Of a stretch of DNA of 20,143 nt, positions 6,172-14,260 are shown piece after piece. Location of the stretch: the NCBI GenBank assembly GCA_038321755.1, contig JBBQFJ010000054.1:1-20143 (forward strand). Reading direction: 5' to 3'. This stretch comes from JALHSW01 sp038321755 (lineage in GTDB: Bacteria > Actinomycetota > Acidimicrobiia > IMCC26256 > PALSA-555). Under the pieces are notes generated by a model. That model saw only the letters and a program-made list of their open reading frames with translations, did no database searches and had not been told where the DNA came from. Positions within the stretch are counted from its first letter, which is position 1, and each line of letters opens with the position of its first letter. Position numbers and translations under genes: made by a program.

Positions 6172-7468
6172 CTGGCTGATCCTCGCGATCGTCGTCGTCC
6201 TCTTCTCCGTCTCGATCGTGCTGGCCATGGCCGAGATGGCCTTTGCCCGGATGAACCGGATCCGGGCGCTGGCGCTCGAAGATGAGGGTCGGAAGGGCGC
6301 CGCGCGGTTGGCCAAGATGCTCGAACGACCCGAGCAGACGATCAACTCGTTGCTGCTCCTCATCCTCGTCGCACAGCTCACCACGGCCAGCCTCCTCGGG
6401 GTGTTCCTCGAGCGGCAGGTGGGCGGAGCCGGCGTCCTGGTCGGTCTCGTGCTCCAGATCCTCTTGTTCTTCGTCATCGGTGAGGTGGCCCCGAAGACGT
6501 ACGCGATCCAGCACACCGATCGGGCGGCGCTCGCGCTCTCGGGATTCCTGTACGGCATCACGAACTTCCCCCCGCTGCGCGCGCTCTCCCGGTCGCTCAT
6601 CGGGCTCGCGAACGTGCTCCTGCCCGGCAAGGGCTTGAAGGAGGGACCGTTCGTCACCGAGGAGGATCTGCGGGCGATGGCCGACGTCGCCGCCGACGAA
6701 GACGCGATCGAGAGCGAGGAGCGCCGGCTCATCCACTCCATCTTCGAGTTCGGTGACACGGTCGTGCGCGAGGTGATGCTCCCGCGACCGGACATGGTCG
6801 CGATCGAGGCCGATGCCACCGTCGAAGAGGCCATCGAGCGCGCGATCGAAGGTGGCTTCTCGCGCATGCCTGCGTTCGACGACACCCCGGACAACATCGT
6901 CGGGCTCGTCTACCTGAAGGACCTCGTCCGACGCGCGCGATCGGGTGAAGGAGCGAAGCCGGTCCGCGCGTCGCTGCGTCCTCCGGTCTACGTGCCCGAG
7001 CAGAAGCGCGTGGCCGAGCTGCTGCGCGAGATGCAGGCCGACCAGTTCCACATGGCGATCGTGGTCGACGAGCACGGAGGCACCGCGGGACTCGTGACGC
7101 TCGAGGACCTGCTCGAGGAGATCGTCGGTGAGATCACCGACGAGTACGACGTCGAAGGGCCCGGCGTCGAGCACCTGGCCGACGGGACGCTCCGAGTCCC
7201 CGGGAGCTGCTCGATCGACGACCTCAGCGAGGAGCTCGACATGGAGCTGCCCGACGCGGAGTGGGACACCGTCGGCGGGCTCGTGTTCAACCTCCTCGGG
7301 CACGTTCCCGAGGAGGGGGAGACGGTCCGCTTCCAGGGACTGGAGTTCCGCACCGAGCGCGTGCAGGGTCGCCGCATCGCATCCGTGGTCATCACGCGCG
7401 TCGCGCCCGACTCGGAGGCCGGTGCCGCCGGGGCTGCCGACGCCGAGGTCGACGCGCCCAGCTCTTGA
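6158..7468 (+). CDS. CNNM (DUF21)/CBS-pair membrane protein, CorC/hemolysin family
   Basis: This 436-residue protein has the standard domain order. The CNNM transmembrane domain comes first, with hydrophobic segments near 6-27, 63-84, 92-109 and 124-155 and the motif GEVAPKTYA (108-116). VREVMLPRPDMV (203-214) opens a CBS pair, which continues to VVDEHGGTAGLVTLEDLLEE. A CorC_HlyC-type C-terminal domain (about 335-425) completes it. Relatives are implicated in Mg2+ or Co2+ export or homeostasis; the old name hemolysin is misleading. In actinobacteria this gene commonly lies between ybeY and era, as here. It starts at ATG 6158 within the end of ybeY, and its TGA shares one base with the era ATG. 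Substrate is not readable from sequence. Confidence 0.93.
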   Translation: MSSSDWLILAIVVVLFSVSIVLAMAEMAFARMNRIRALALEDEGRKGAARLAKMLERPEQTINSLLLLILVAQLTTASLLGVFLERQVGGAGVLVGLVLQILLFFVIGEVAPKTYAIQHTDRAALALSGFLYGITNFPPLRALSRSLIGLANVLLPGKGLKEGPFVTEEDLRAMADVAADEDAIESEERRLIHSIFEFGDTVVREVMLPRPDMVAIEADATVEEAIERAIEGGFSRMPAFDDTPDNIVGLVYLKDLVRRARSGEGAKPVRASLRPPVYVPEQKRVAELLREMQADQFHMAIVVDEHGGTAGLVTLEDLLEEIVGEITDEYDVEGPGVEHLADGTLRVPGSCSIDDLSEELDMELPDAEWDTVGGLVFNLLGHVPEEGETVRFQGLEFRTERVQGRRIASVVITRVAPDSEAGAAGAADAEVDAPSS

Positions 7469-8379
7469 TGAGCGACCAGGCCGCCTTCCGCTCGGGCTTC
7501 GCCACCCTCATCGGCCGACCCAACGTCGGGAAGTCGACTCTGGTGAACCAGATGGTCGGCTCCAAGGTCGTGATCACGTCGCCGCGACCACAGACGACCC
7601 GCACGACCGTTCGTGGCGTGCGGACGACGGAGCGATCGCAGCTCGTGCTGCTCGACACGCCCGGCCTGCACAAGCCGCGCACTGCGCTCGGCGAGCGCAC
7701 CAACGAACGGGCGCGCGCCACGCTCACCGAAGTCGACGTGGTCTGCCTGCTGGTGGAGGCGAACGCGCCGATCGGGACGGGCGATCGGTTCATCGCCGAT
7801 CTCGCGCGGGAGGCGTCGACGCCGCGCATCCTCGTCGTCAACAAGGTGGACGTCGCCCCGAAGGGTGCCGTGGCCCAGCATCTGGCGCAGGTGGTCGAGA
7901 AGCTCGGCGAGTTCGACGCCTACGTGCCGCTGTCGGCCCGGACGGGGGAGGGCGTCGATGCACTGGTCGGCGAGCTCGAGGCCCGCATGCCCGAAGGACC
8001 CCACTACTACCCGGAGGGCGTCGTCACCGATCAGCCCGAGACGTTCGTCGCCGCTGAGCTGGTCCGGGAGCAGCTGCTCCACGCCATGCACGACGAGGTG
8101 CCGCACTCCATCGGCGTCTCGTGCGAGGTCCTCGACGACGACGACGAGCGAACGCATCCGGACGATGTGCTGCGGCTCCTCGTGACCGTCCGGGTCGAAC
8201 GAGACTCCCAGAAAGGGATCGTGATCGGGAAGGGGGGCGAGGTGCTCAAGAGCGCCGCGACCGCGGCCCGCCACAGCCTCGAAGCCCTCCTCGGCATGCG
8301 CGTCTATCTGGAGACCAAGGTGAAGGTCGAACGCGACTGGCAGCGCCGACCGCAGGCGCTCGATCGGATGGGCTTCTGA
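7468..8379 (+). CDS. era: Era GTPase, 30S ribosome assembly
   Basis: This 303-residue protein has all Era hallmarks: G1 GRPNVGKS (16-23), the switch region with QTTRTTVRGV, G3 DTPG (63-66), G4 NKVD (125-128) and G5 SAR. The C-terminal KH RNA-binding domain carries GIVIGKGGEVLKS and ends in VERDWQRRPQALDRMGF. Era binds the 3' end of 16S rRNA and acts as a GTP-dependent checkpoint in 30S assembly, in line with neighbouring ybeY and rsmE. ATG 7468 is chosen because it forms a TGATG junction with the preceding stop and places the P-loop at its normal position. The open frame further upstream is a shadow of the CNNM gene. Confidence 0.97.
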   Translation: MSDQAAFRSGFATLIGRPNVGKSTLVNQMVGSKVVITSPRPQTTRTTVRGVRTTERSQLVLLDTPGLHKPRTALGERTNERARATLTEVDVVCLLVEANAPIGTGDRFIADLAREASTPRILVVNKVDVAPKGAVAQHLAQVVEKLGEFDAYVPLSARTGEGVDALVGELEARMPEGPHYYPEGVVTDQPETFVAAELVREQLLHAMHDEVPHSIGVSCEVLDDDDERTHPDDVLRLLVTVRVERDSQKGIVIGKGGEVLKSAATAARHSLEALLGMRVYLETKVKVERDWQRRPQALDRMGF

Positions 8380-8399
8380 GCCGGAAAAGTTCTCCCGGC
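8380..8399 (+). terminator. Weak hairpin immediately after era
   Basis: GCCGG (8380-8384) pairs with CCGGC (8395-8399) around a 10-base loop, starting directly after the era stop codon. The stem has only five base pairs and no T-run follows. It is a candidate end for the phoH-era transcript but not a convincing intrinsic terminator. Confidence 0.25.
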
Positions 8400-8405
8400 C
8401 ACAAG

Positions 8406-8436
8406 TTGCTGCTCCGCGACGGACGGGGGATAGAGT
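8406..8436 (+). promoter_or_regulatory. Putative promoter of the cta (caa3 oxidase) operon
   Basis: TTGCTG (8406-8411) and TAGAGT (8431-8436) could form -35 and -10 elements, though the 19-base spacer is long. Transcription would start near 8443, leaving a leader of about 88 bases before ctaC. The 151-base era-ctaC gap is the only space large enough for the operon's promoter. Apart from this and the hairpin at 8463, I see nothing else in it. Confidence 0.4.
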
Positions 8437-8462
8437 GCCGACGCGCTCGGGGTCCGGGCGCA

Positions 8463-8485
8463 CGGCGGATGCTCCTGGTCCGCCG
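8463..8485 (+). other. Hairpin in the ctaC leader
   Basis: CGGCGGA (8463-8469) is perfectly complementary to TCCGCCG (8479-8485), with a nine-base loop. It would lie in the 5' untranslated region predicted from the promoter at 8406-8436 and ends 45 bases before the ctaC ATG. It could stabilise the mRNA or be a protein-binding palindrome. No known riboswitch class is recognisable. Confidence 0.4.
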
Positions 8486-8530
8486 CCGGTGTGTTCTCGT
8501 CAGACTTCGAGGTTCGGGGAACCGGGGGAC

Positions 8531-9697
8531 ATGAGGCAGCGCAGCATCCGTCGGCGAGCCACACGAAAGCTGTGGATTCCTGCGCTCGCGACGCTGGCAC
8601 TCCTCCTCGCGGCGTGCTCCACGGAGTCCGGGCCCGAGAACGGGCAGAACGCCCTCCGCCCCTCCAAGGGGTCCTACGCGGAGAAGATCGACAACCTCTT
8701 CACGCCGATCTTCTGGGTTGCCGTCGCGGTGCTCGTCTTCGTCGTCGGCGCCACGATCTTCATCGCGCTGAAGTTCCGCGTCCGCGAAGGCAAGGACGTC
8801 CGCCCGAAGCAGATCCACGGCTCGACCCCGTTCGAGATCAGCTGGACCGTGGTGCCGGCGGTGATCCTCGCGATCATCGCGGTGCCGACGGTTGCGCTCA
8901 CCTTCCAGCTCGCCGAGAAGCCCGACAACCCGGTGAACATCACCGTGGTCGGCAAGCAGTGGTGGTGGCAGTTCGACTACCCGAAGCAGGACGGGATCGA
9001 CACCAAGATCGTCACCGCGGACGAGATGCACATCCCGACCGGTCGCGACGTCTTCCTCACGCTCCACGCGTGTGACCCGTCGCTCCCGGGCGGCGTCAAC
9101 GGCGGTCCTGGTTGCAACGTCATCCACTCCTTCTGGGTCCCCGAGCTGGCCGGCAAGCGCGACGTCGTGCCCGGGCACAACAACCAGATGAAGCTCCGGG
9201 CCGAGACACCCGGCACCTATCTCGGACAGTGCGCGGAGTACTGCGGGCTCTCGCACGCGAACATGCGGTTCCGCGTCATCGCGCAGTCACCTTCCGACTA
9301 CGAAGCGTGGCTCGCGGGTCAACAGAAGGGTCCCGCGGTCTCGCTGGCCGATGCGGGTGCCGCGCAGAAGCTGTTCACGCAGAAGTTCCAGTGCACCAAC
9401 TGCCACACGACCGAGGACTCCAGCGTCAGCGTCTACGGGCCGAACCTGACGCACCTCGCGAGCCGGAGCACCTTCGCGAGTGGCTACTACGCGCTCACGA
9501 GGTCGAAGCTGATCGAGTGGATCCTCAATGCGCCGGCGCTGATCCCGATGCAGTCGGAGTACTGCCGTTTGCCGGCCACCTCCGGCAAGCCGTGCATCGG
9601 GATGCCATCCTTCACGGAGAACACGCCGGCCGGCCTCCCGGTCATGACCCATGCCGAGGCCGAGACGCTCGCCGACTACCTCCTGGAGCTGAAGTGA
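8531..9697 (+). CDS. ctaC: Cytochrome c oxidase subunit II with fused cytochrome c domain (caa3 type)
   Basis: This is a 388-residue lipoprotein. The signal peptide ends in a lipobox, LAAC, with acylated C29. Transmembrane helices lie at about 59-80 and 103-125. The periplasmic-side cupredoxin domain binds the dinuclear CuA centre through H199, C234, E236, C238, H242 and M245 (CAEYCGLSHANM). A C-terminal class I cytochrome c domain has CTNCH (288-292) and a likely axial Met at 358 in GMPSF. Electrons therefore can pass from the fused heme c to CuA and on to CtaD. ATG 8531 is chosen because GGGGGA precedes it and a proper lipoprotein signal follows; an upstream GTG in frame would bury the signal. 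Two additional cysteine pairs (C181/C195 and C345/C355) are not metal ligands. Confidence 0.95.
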   Translation: MRQRSIRRRATRKLWIPALATLALLLAACSTESGPENGQNALRPSKGSYAEKIDNLFTPIFWVAVAVLVFVVGATIFIALKFRVREGKDVRPKQIHGSTPFEISWTVVPAVILAIIAVPTVALTFQLAEKPDNPVNITVVGKQWWWQFDYPKQDGIDTKIVTADEMHIPTGRDVFLTLHACDPSLPGGVNGGPGCNVIHSFWVPELAGKRDVVPGHNNQMKLRAETPGTYLGQCAEYCGLSHANMRFRVIAQSPSDYEAWLAGQQKGPAVSLADAGAAQKLFTQKFQCTNCHTTEDSSVSVYGPNLTHLASRSTFASGYYALTRSKLIEWILNAPALIPMQSEYCRLPATSGKPCIGMPSFTENTPAGLPVMTHAEAETLADYLLELK

Positions 9698-9722
9698 GCA
9701 CCATCTTGCAGGAGTGCCGCGC

Positions 9723-11642
9723 ATGACCACCGTCCAGGACGCCGTTGCCGTCGAGGAGCGCAAGCCCTTCGTGCTGCGGCGCCCGAAGTCGACGACGGGC
9801 ATCTGGAGCTGGTTCACGACCGTCGATCACAAGAAGATCGGCATCATGTACGGCGCCGCGGCGATGCTCTTCTTCGTCGTCGGTGGCATCGAGGCGTTGC
9901 TGATCCGGCTCCAGCTCTTCCAGGCCAACGGCACGGTCCTCACCGCATCCCAGTACAACGAGCTGTTCACCATGCACGGCACCACGATGGTGTTCCTCAT
10001 GGGCATGCCGCTCGCGGTCGCCTTCGGGAACTACTTCGTGCCGCTCATGATCGGCGCGCGCGACGTCGCGTTCCCGCGCATCAACGCGTTCGGGTTCTGG
10101 GTCGTCTGCGCCGGTGGGATCTTCCTGTACTCGAGCTTCATCCCCGGTGTGAACGGTGTGCCGAACGGCGGATGGTTCGGCTACACGCCGCTCACCAGCA
10201 CGCCGATGAGCTCGGGGTTCCTGCCCGGGCACGGACCCGACTTCTGGTCCGTCGGCATCATCCTGCTCGGGATCGGGTCGACGACCTCGGCGATCAACTT
10301 CATCGTGACGATCCTCAACATGCGAGCGCCGGGCATGACGCTCATGCGGATGCCGGTGTTCGTCTGGATGATGCTCGTCGTCGCGTTCCTGACGGTCTTC
10401 GCCATGCCGATCATCACGGTCGCGCTCATCATGGTGTTCACCGACCGGAACTTCGGCACGCTGTTCTTCTCGCCGGCTGCCGGCGGTGATCCGCTGCTCT
10501 ACCAACACCTCTTCTGGCTGTTCGGTCATCCCGAGGTGTACATCCTCATCCTGCCCGGGATGGGCATCGTGTCCGAGACGCTGCCGGTGTTCGCGCGCAA
10601 GCCGCTCTTCGGGTACGCGGTCGTGGTCTTCTCAGGCATCGCGATCGGGTTCCTCGGCTGGGGCGTGTGGGCGCACCACATGTTCGCGACCGGCCTCGGA
10701 CCGGTCGCAGTGTCCGCGTTCGGCCTCTCGACGATGCTGATCGCGATCCCGACCGGCGTGAAGATCTTCAACTGGCTCGGGACGGTGTGGAAGGGCGCAA
10801 TCCGGCTCACCACCGCGATGCTGTTCTCGCTCGGCTTCATCGCGATGTTCACGATCGGCGGTCTCTCGGGTGTCCTGCACTCGATCGTCCCGGCCGACAC
10901 CCAGCAGACCGATACCTACTTCGTCGTCGCGCACTTCCACTACGTGCTCTTCGGTGGCCTCGTGTTCGCGTTCTTCAGCGGCTTCTACTACTGGCTGCCC
11001 AAGATCTTCGGTCGCATGCTCAACGAGCGTCTGGGCAAGTGGAACTTCTGGCTCATGCTCGTCGGCTTCAACCTCACGTTCTTCCCGATGCACCTGCTCG
11101 GGCTCTGGGGCATGCCCCGGCGCACCTACCGGTACGACTCGGGACTGGGTTGGACCGGCGTCAACCAGCTCGTCAGCGTCGGCGGGTTCATCATCGCCTT
11201 CTCGGTGCTGCTGTTCCTCGTGAACGTGATCGTGTCCGTCGGACTCAAGCGCGGGGCTGTGGCCGGGGACGACCCGTGGGATGCACGCACGCTCGAGTGG
11301 TCGATCTCCTCCCCGCCGCCCGAGTACAACTTCGCCGAGATCCCCGATGTCACGAGCCTGGATGACTTCTGGCACCGGAAGTACACCGAGGACGACGAGG
11401 GTCGTCTGGTGCCACTCCCGAGTGGCGGGGCGTACGGCTCGAAGGACAACGAGCCCGCGCACGACGGGCACGGCATCCACCTGCCCTCACCGTCGATCTA
11501 TCCGATGATCATGGCGTTCGGTCTGCTGCCGATCGGCTATGCCGCGGTGTTCCAGAGCTGGATCCCGCTGATCATCGGTGTGCTGATCCTGCTGTTCGCC
11601 ATGTACGCGTGGAGCATCGAACCCGGCACCGAAGAGGCATGA
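9723..11642 (+). CDS. ctaD: Cytochrome c oxidase subunit I (A1-type heme-copper oxidase)
   Basis: This 639-residue catalytic subunit reduces O2 and pumps protons. Low-spin heme ligands are H85 and H406. The high-spin heme ligand is H404, in HFHYVLFGG. CuB is bound by H269, H318 and H319, with the H269-Y273 cross-link motif HPEVY. E271 in that motif marks an A1-type enzyme. D-channel residues D114 and N121 and K-channel K347 (PTGVKIFNW) are present, so proton pumping should be intact. After the usual 12 helices a charged segment (about 510-590) leads to two further helices near 591-610 and 613-630. ATG 9723 is chosen over GTG 9714 because AGGAG (9710-9714) lies eight bases upstream of it. The gene starts 25 bases after ctaC. 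Confidence 0.96.
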   Translation: MTTVQDAVAVEERKPFVLRRPKSTTGIWSWFTTVDHKKIGIMYGAAAMLFFVVGGIEALLIRLQLFQANGTVLTASQYNELFTMHGTTMVFLMGMPLAVAFGNYFVPLMIGARDVAFPRINAFGFWVVCAGGIFLYSSFIPGVNGVPNGGWFGYTPLTSTPMSSGFLPGHGPDFWSVGIILLGIGSTTSAINFIVTILNMRAPGMTLMRMPVFVWMMLVVAFLTVFAMPIITVALIMVFTDRNFGTLFFSPAAGGDPLLYQHLFWLFGHPEVYILILPGMGIVSETLPVFARKPLFGYAVVVFSGIAIGFLGWGVWAHHMFATGLGPVAVSAFGLSTMLIAIPTGVKIFNWLGTVWKGAIRLTTAMLFSLGFIAMFTIGGLSGVLHSIVPADTQQTDTYFVVAHFHYVLFGGLVFAFFSGFYYWLPKIFGRMLNERLGKWNFWLMLVGFNLTFFPMHLLGLWGMPRRTYRYDSGLGWTGVNQLVSVGGFIIAFSVLLFLVNVIVSVGLKRGAVAGDDPWDARTLEWSISSPPPEYNFAEIPDVTSLDDFWHRKYTEDDEGRLVPLPSGGAYGSKDNEPAHDGHGIHLPSPSIYPMIMAFGLLPIGYAAVFQSWIPLIIGVLILLFAMYAWSIEPGTEEA

Positions 11643-11653
11643 GGTAGCGGCTG

Positions 11654-12310
11654 ATGGCGACGATCGACCAGACCAGAGAGGCGCAGACCAGCGAGGTCGG
11701 CGGGCCACCGTCCACCGGCACGCCCGGTCACGACGCGCACGCGACGTCGACGGGCGTCACCAACACGAAGCTGGCGATGTGGCTGTTCCTCTCGTCGGAC
11801 TGCCTGTTCTTCGGTGCGTTCATCGCGTCCTACCTGCTCTACCGCGGCCGCGACCAGTCGGGTCCCGGACCGAAGGAGCTCTTCAACATCCCCTTCACGT
11901 CGGCGACCTCGTTCATCCTGCTGATGAGCTCGCTCACGATGGTGCTGGCGCTTGCTGCGATCCAGCGCGGTGATCACCGGCGGGTGCGCATCTGGATCCT
12001 CTCCACCGCGCTCCTCGGTGCGACCTTCATCGGCGGACAGATCTACGAGTTCACCGAGTTCACGCGCGAGGGCCTGAAGGTCAGCACGAACCTCTTCGGT
12101 TCGTCCTTCTACCTGCTCACCGGCTTCCACGGCGCGCACGTGACGATCGGGATCATCTGGCTGCTCTCGCTCTGGGGCCTGTCGAGCCGCGGCCGACTCC
12201 CCACCGCGAAGGCCGAGAGCGTCGAGATCGCCGGCTTGTACTGGCACTTCGTGGATGTCGTGTGGATCATCATCTTCACGGTCATCTACCTGGTTCCCCA
12301 GCCCCGCTAG
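11654..12310 (+). CDS. ctaE: Cytochrome c oxidase subunit III
   Basis: This 218-residue protein follows a polar, His-rich N-terminus with five predicted transmembrane helices (about 37-57, 74-98, 112-129, 153-177 and 193-214), the five-helix form found in bacterial caa3 oxidases. Family motifs include WLFLSSDCLFFGAFIASY, LLTGFHGAHV and the C-terminal GLYWHFVDVVWI. Subunit III has no metal centre; it stabilises subunit I and supports sustained proton uptake. It lies 11 bases after ctaD and its ATG is preceded by a GAGGT ribosome binding site overlapping the ctaD stop region. Confidence 0.95.
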   Translation: MATIDQTREAQTSEVGGPPSTGTPGHDAHATSTGVTNTKLAMWLFLSSDCLFFGAFIASYLLYRGRDQSGPGPKELFNIPFTSATSFILLMSSLTMVLALAAIQRGDHRRVRIWILSTALLGATFIGGQIYEFTEFTREGLKVSTNLFGSSFYLLTGFHGAHVTIGIIWLLSLWGLSSRGRLPTAKAESVEIAGLYWHFVDVVWIIIFTVIYLVPQPR

Positions 12311-12335
12311 CCGGGCCACGAGGAGGCATCCAGCG

Positions 12336-12719
12336 ATGAGCGAGGGCACACGAATCGGGGACATCGAGATCGCGGCGACGGGCGAGCTCGCGCACTCGAT
12401 GGAGTCTGCCCCGGGCCTGCTCCCGGGCGAGATCACGAAGCACCCCTCGCCCTTCAAGTACGTCGTGATCGCGATGGTCCTGTGCGTCGTCACCGGGATC
12501 GAGATCGGCATCTCGTACCTCGACGGCGACATCCCCGACGGCCTGCTCATCACGTTGCTGCTCGCGCTCGCGATCGCCAAGTTCGTCGGCGTCGCTGGCT
12601 GGTACATGCACCTCCAGACCGACCAGCCGATCTTCCGCCGGTTCTTCATCCTCGGGTGCATCGCCGCGGTGATCCTCTACACGATCGTGCTCGCGACGCT
12701 CAGCATCTTCGCCGCCTAG
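12336..12719 (+). CDS. Cytochrome c oxidase subunit IV (prokaryotic type)
   Basis: This is a small 127-residue membrane protein. A soluble N-terminus of about 40 residues (containing HPSPFKYVVIAMVL at its end) precedes three helices near 45-65, 70-90 and 100-125. GWYMHLQTD between the second and third helices is typical of the prokaryotic COX4 family. ATG 12336 is set by a strong AGGAGG (12321-12326); the longer open frame upstream overlaps ctaE and lacks membrane character. It is an accessory subunit thought to stabilise the oxidase. Assignment rests on position, size, helix count and this motif rather than on catalytic residues. Confidence 0.82.
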   Translation: MSEGTRIGDIEIAATGELAHSMESAPGLLPGEITKHPSPFKYVVIAMVLCVVTGIEIGISYLDGDIPDGLLITLLLALAIAKFVGVAGWYMHLQTDQPIFRRFFILGCIAAVILYTIVLATLSIFAA

Positions 12720-12728
12720 GAGCTGGGC

Positions 12729-13577
12729 TTGCTCGCGGCAAACATCCCCGGCTGGGAGCCCCAGCCCGACGTCTGGCTGCTCGTCGCAGCACTCGGGGTC
12801 GGCTACTGGATCGCCATCGTCCGCATCGGCCCGAGGTTCGCGGTCCAAGGGCGACCGCTCGTCAGCCGCCTCCAGGTCACGTGCTGGGTGCTCGGCGTCG
12901 CGACGGTCTGGATCGCGTCGGACTGGCCGGTGCACGTCGTCGCCGAGCGCATGGACTACAGCGTGCACATGCTCCAGCACCTGCTGTTCGCCATGGTGGC
13001 GGCGCCGCTGCTGCTGCTCGGCACCCCGGCATGGCTCGCGCGCTGGGTGCTGCGCCCGGGAAGCCACCTCTTCCGCTCGGTCCGCTGGCTCTCACGCTTC
13101 CTTCCTGCGCTCGTCGTCTTCAACGTCGTGCTCGTCGTCACGCACTGGCCTGTGCTCGTGAACTCGAGCCTGGAGAACCCGTGGCTCCACTTCGGCGTGC
13201 ACACGGTGCTGTTCGTGTCGTCGTTGATCGTCTGGATGCCCGTACTGTCGCCGCTGCCGGAGATCCCGCGGCTCGCAGCACCGCTGCGCGCCGTCTATCT
13301 CTTCCTGCAGTCGATCGTGCCAACCGTTCCGGCGTCGTTCCTCACGTTCGGCGCGCATCCGCTCTACAAGTTCTACGAGGGCAAGGCGCACCTGTGGGGT
13401 CTCAGCACCCTGGAGGACCAGCAGGTCGCGGGACTCATCATGAAGATCGGCGCCGGGATGCTGCTCTGGGCGCTGATCGCCGTATTCTTCTTCCGGTGGG
13501 CGGCGGACGAGCAGCGCCGCCAGCGCCCGCAGGTCCGAGCGGACCTCGAGCGTGAGCTGACCCGGATGGGCTTGTGA
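12729..13577 (+). CDS. ctaG: CtaG/Caa3-type cytochrome c oxidase assembly protein
   Basis: This 282-residue polytopic membrane protein has about seven hydrophobic segments. The conserved histidines H80 and H84 in HMLQHLLFAMVAAPLLLLG are characteristic of the Caa3_CtaG family, as are WPVHVVAERM and MDYSVHM. Members act in maturation of caa3 oxidases, probably in copper delivery to CuB, and are unrelated to the Cox11 proteins that share the name CtaG. The TTG start is unusual but supported by AGGAG (12718-12722) six bases upstream and by the protein beginning just before its first helix. It follows subunit IV after nine bases. The C-terminus is charged and cytoplasmic (AADEQRRQRPQV). Confidence 0.88.
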   Translation: MLAANIPGWEPQPDVWLLVAALGVGYWIAIVRIGPRFAVQGRPLVSRLQVTCWVLGVATVWIASDWPVHVVAERMDYSVHMLQHLLFAMVAAPLLLLGTPAWLARWVLRPGSHLFRSVRWLSRFLPALVVFNVVLVVTHWPVLVNSSLENPWLHFGVHTVLFVSSLIVWMPVLSPLPEIPRLAAPLRAVYLFLQSIVPTVPASFLTFGAHPLYKFYEGKAHLWGLSTLEDQQVAGLIMKIGAGMLLWALIAVFFFRWAADEQRRQRPQVRADLERELTRMGL

Positions 13578-13590
13578 GGATCATCACGAG

Positions 13591-14256
13591 ATGACGACCA
13601 CCACGGACACGCCGAGCGAGCCACTCGCCATCGAGGCCGCGCCCGACCCGGTCAAAGAGGCGCTCTGGACGCGCCTGATCCTGCCCTTCGCACTGCCGGT
13701 GGTCTCGGCCTTCGCCGTGCTGCTCTGGGCCCTGAACATCTCGCGCGCCTTCCTGGCGGGCGACAAGACGAGCGCGCTCGTCATCATCTGCATCGTCCTC
13801 GTCGCGATCATGGGGGGCGCCGCGATGATGTCGGCCGCCCCGCGCATGAAGACGTCCTCCAAGCTGCTGTTCGTAGCGTTCGCGTTCGCGTTGATCATGT
13901 CGGCCGGGTTCATCTCGCTCGGTCCGAGCGAGGCGAAGAACGTTGCGAAGGCCGCGGGCTTCGTCGAGCCGACGGGACCGGCGGTCGCGACGGTCGAGGT
14001 CGACGCCCTGCCGACGCTGAAGTTCCAGGCGACGGAGTTCACCACCAAGGCCGGCATCAACGACATGAAGTACGTCGACAAGGGCGGCACGCACACGCTC
14101 GTGTTCGCCGAGCCCTCGCTCGCCGGCTTCATCATCAACGTGCCGCCGACGTCGAGCAAGAAGGTCGACCTCAAGGCCGGCACCTACACGATCTTCTGCA
14201 GCATCCCTGGCCACCGCGCCGCCGGCATGCAGGCCACCCTCACCGTCACGCAGTAG
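13591..14256 (+). CDS. Membrane-anchored cupredoxin (type 1 copper protein)
   Basis: This 221-residue protein has three hydrophobic helices (about 29-50, 61-81 and 91-111) followed by an extracytoplasmic domain with a complete type 1 copper site: H168 (GGTHTLVF), then C203, H208 and M213 in CSIPGHRAAGM. That spacing (C-x4-H-x4-M) resembles plastocyanin/sulfocyanin-like blue copper proteins. As last gene of the oxidase operon it could donate electrons to the oxidase or take part in copper handling; neither is shown by sequence. ATG 13591 follows a GAGGA about ten bases upstream and starts 13 bases after ctaG. The copper-site reading is firm, the biological partner is inferred. It ends four bases from the convergent lipid kinase gene. 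Confidence 0.83.
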   Translation: MTTTTDTPSEPLAIEAAPDPVKEALWTRLILPFALPVVSAFAVLLWALNISRAFLAGDKTSALVIICIVLVAIMGGAAMMSAAPRMKTSSKLLFVAFAFALIMSAGFISLGPSEAKNVAKAAGFVEPTGPAVATVEVDALPTLKFQATEFTTKAGINDMKYVDKGGTHTLVFAEPSLAGFIINVPPTSSKKVDLKAGTYTIFCSIPGHRAAGMQATLTVTQ

Positions 14257-14260
14257 CCCA

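Noticed and set aside
5455..6897. 480-codon minus-strand open frame with repeated RSVW
   Set aside because: The peptide repeat is only the reverse reading of the 12-bp phoH minisatellite; the rest is antisense to ybeY and the CNNM gene.
6988..8463. 491-codon minus-strand open frame over the CNNM gene and era
   Set aside because: It is antisense to two well-supported genes, is rich in Arg, Glu and Gly, and shows no motif or plausible start.
8435..8530. Upstream GTG start for ctaC
   Set aside because: It would place 32 non-hydrophobic residues before the lipoprotein signal, overlaps the predicted -10, and ATG 8531 has a good ribosome binding site.
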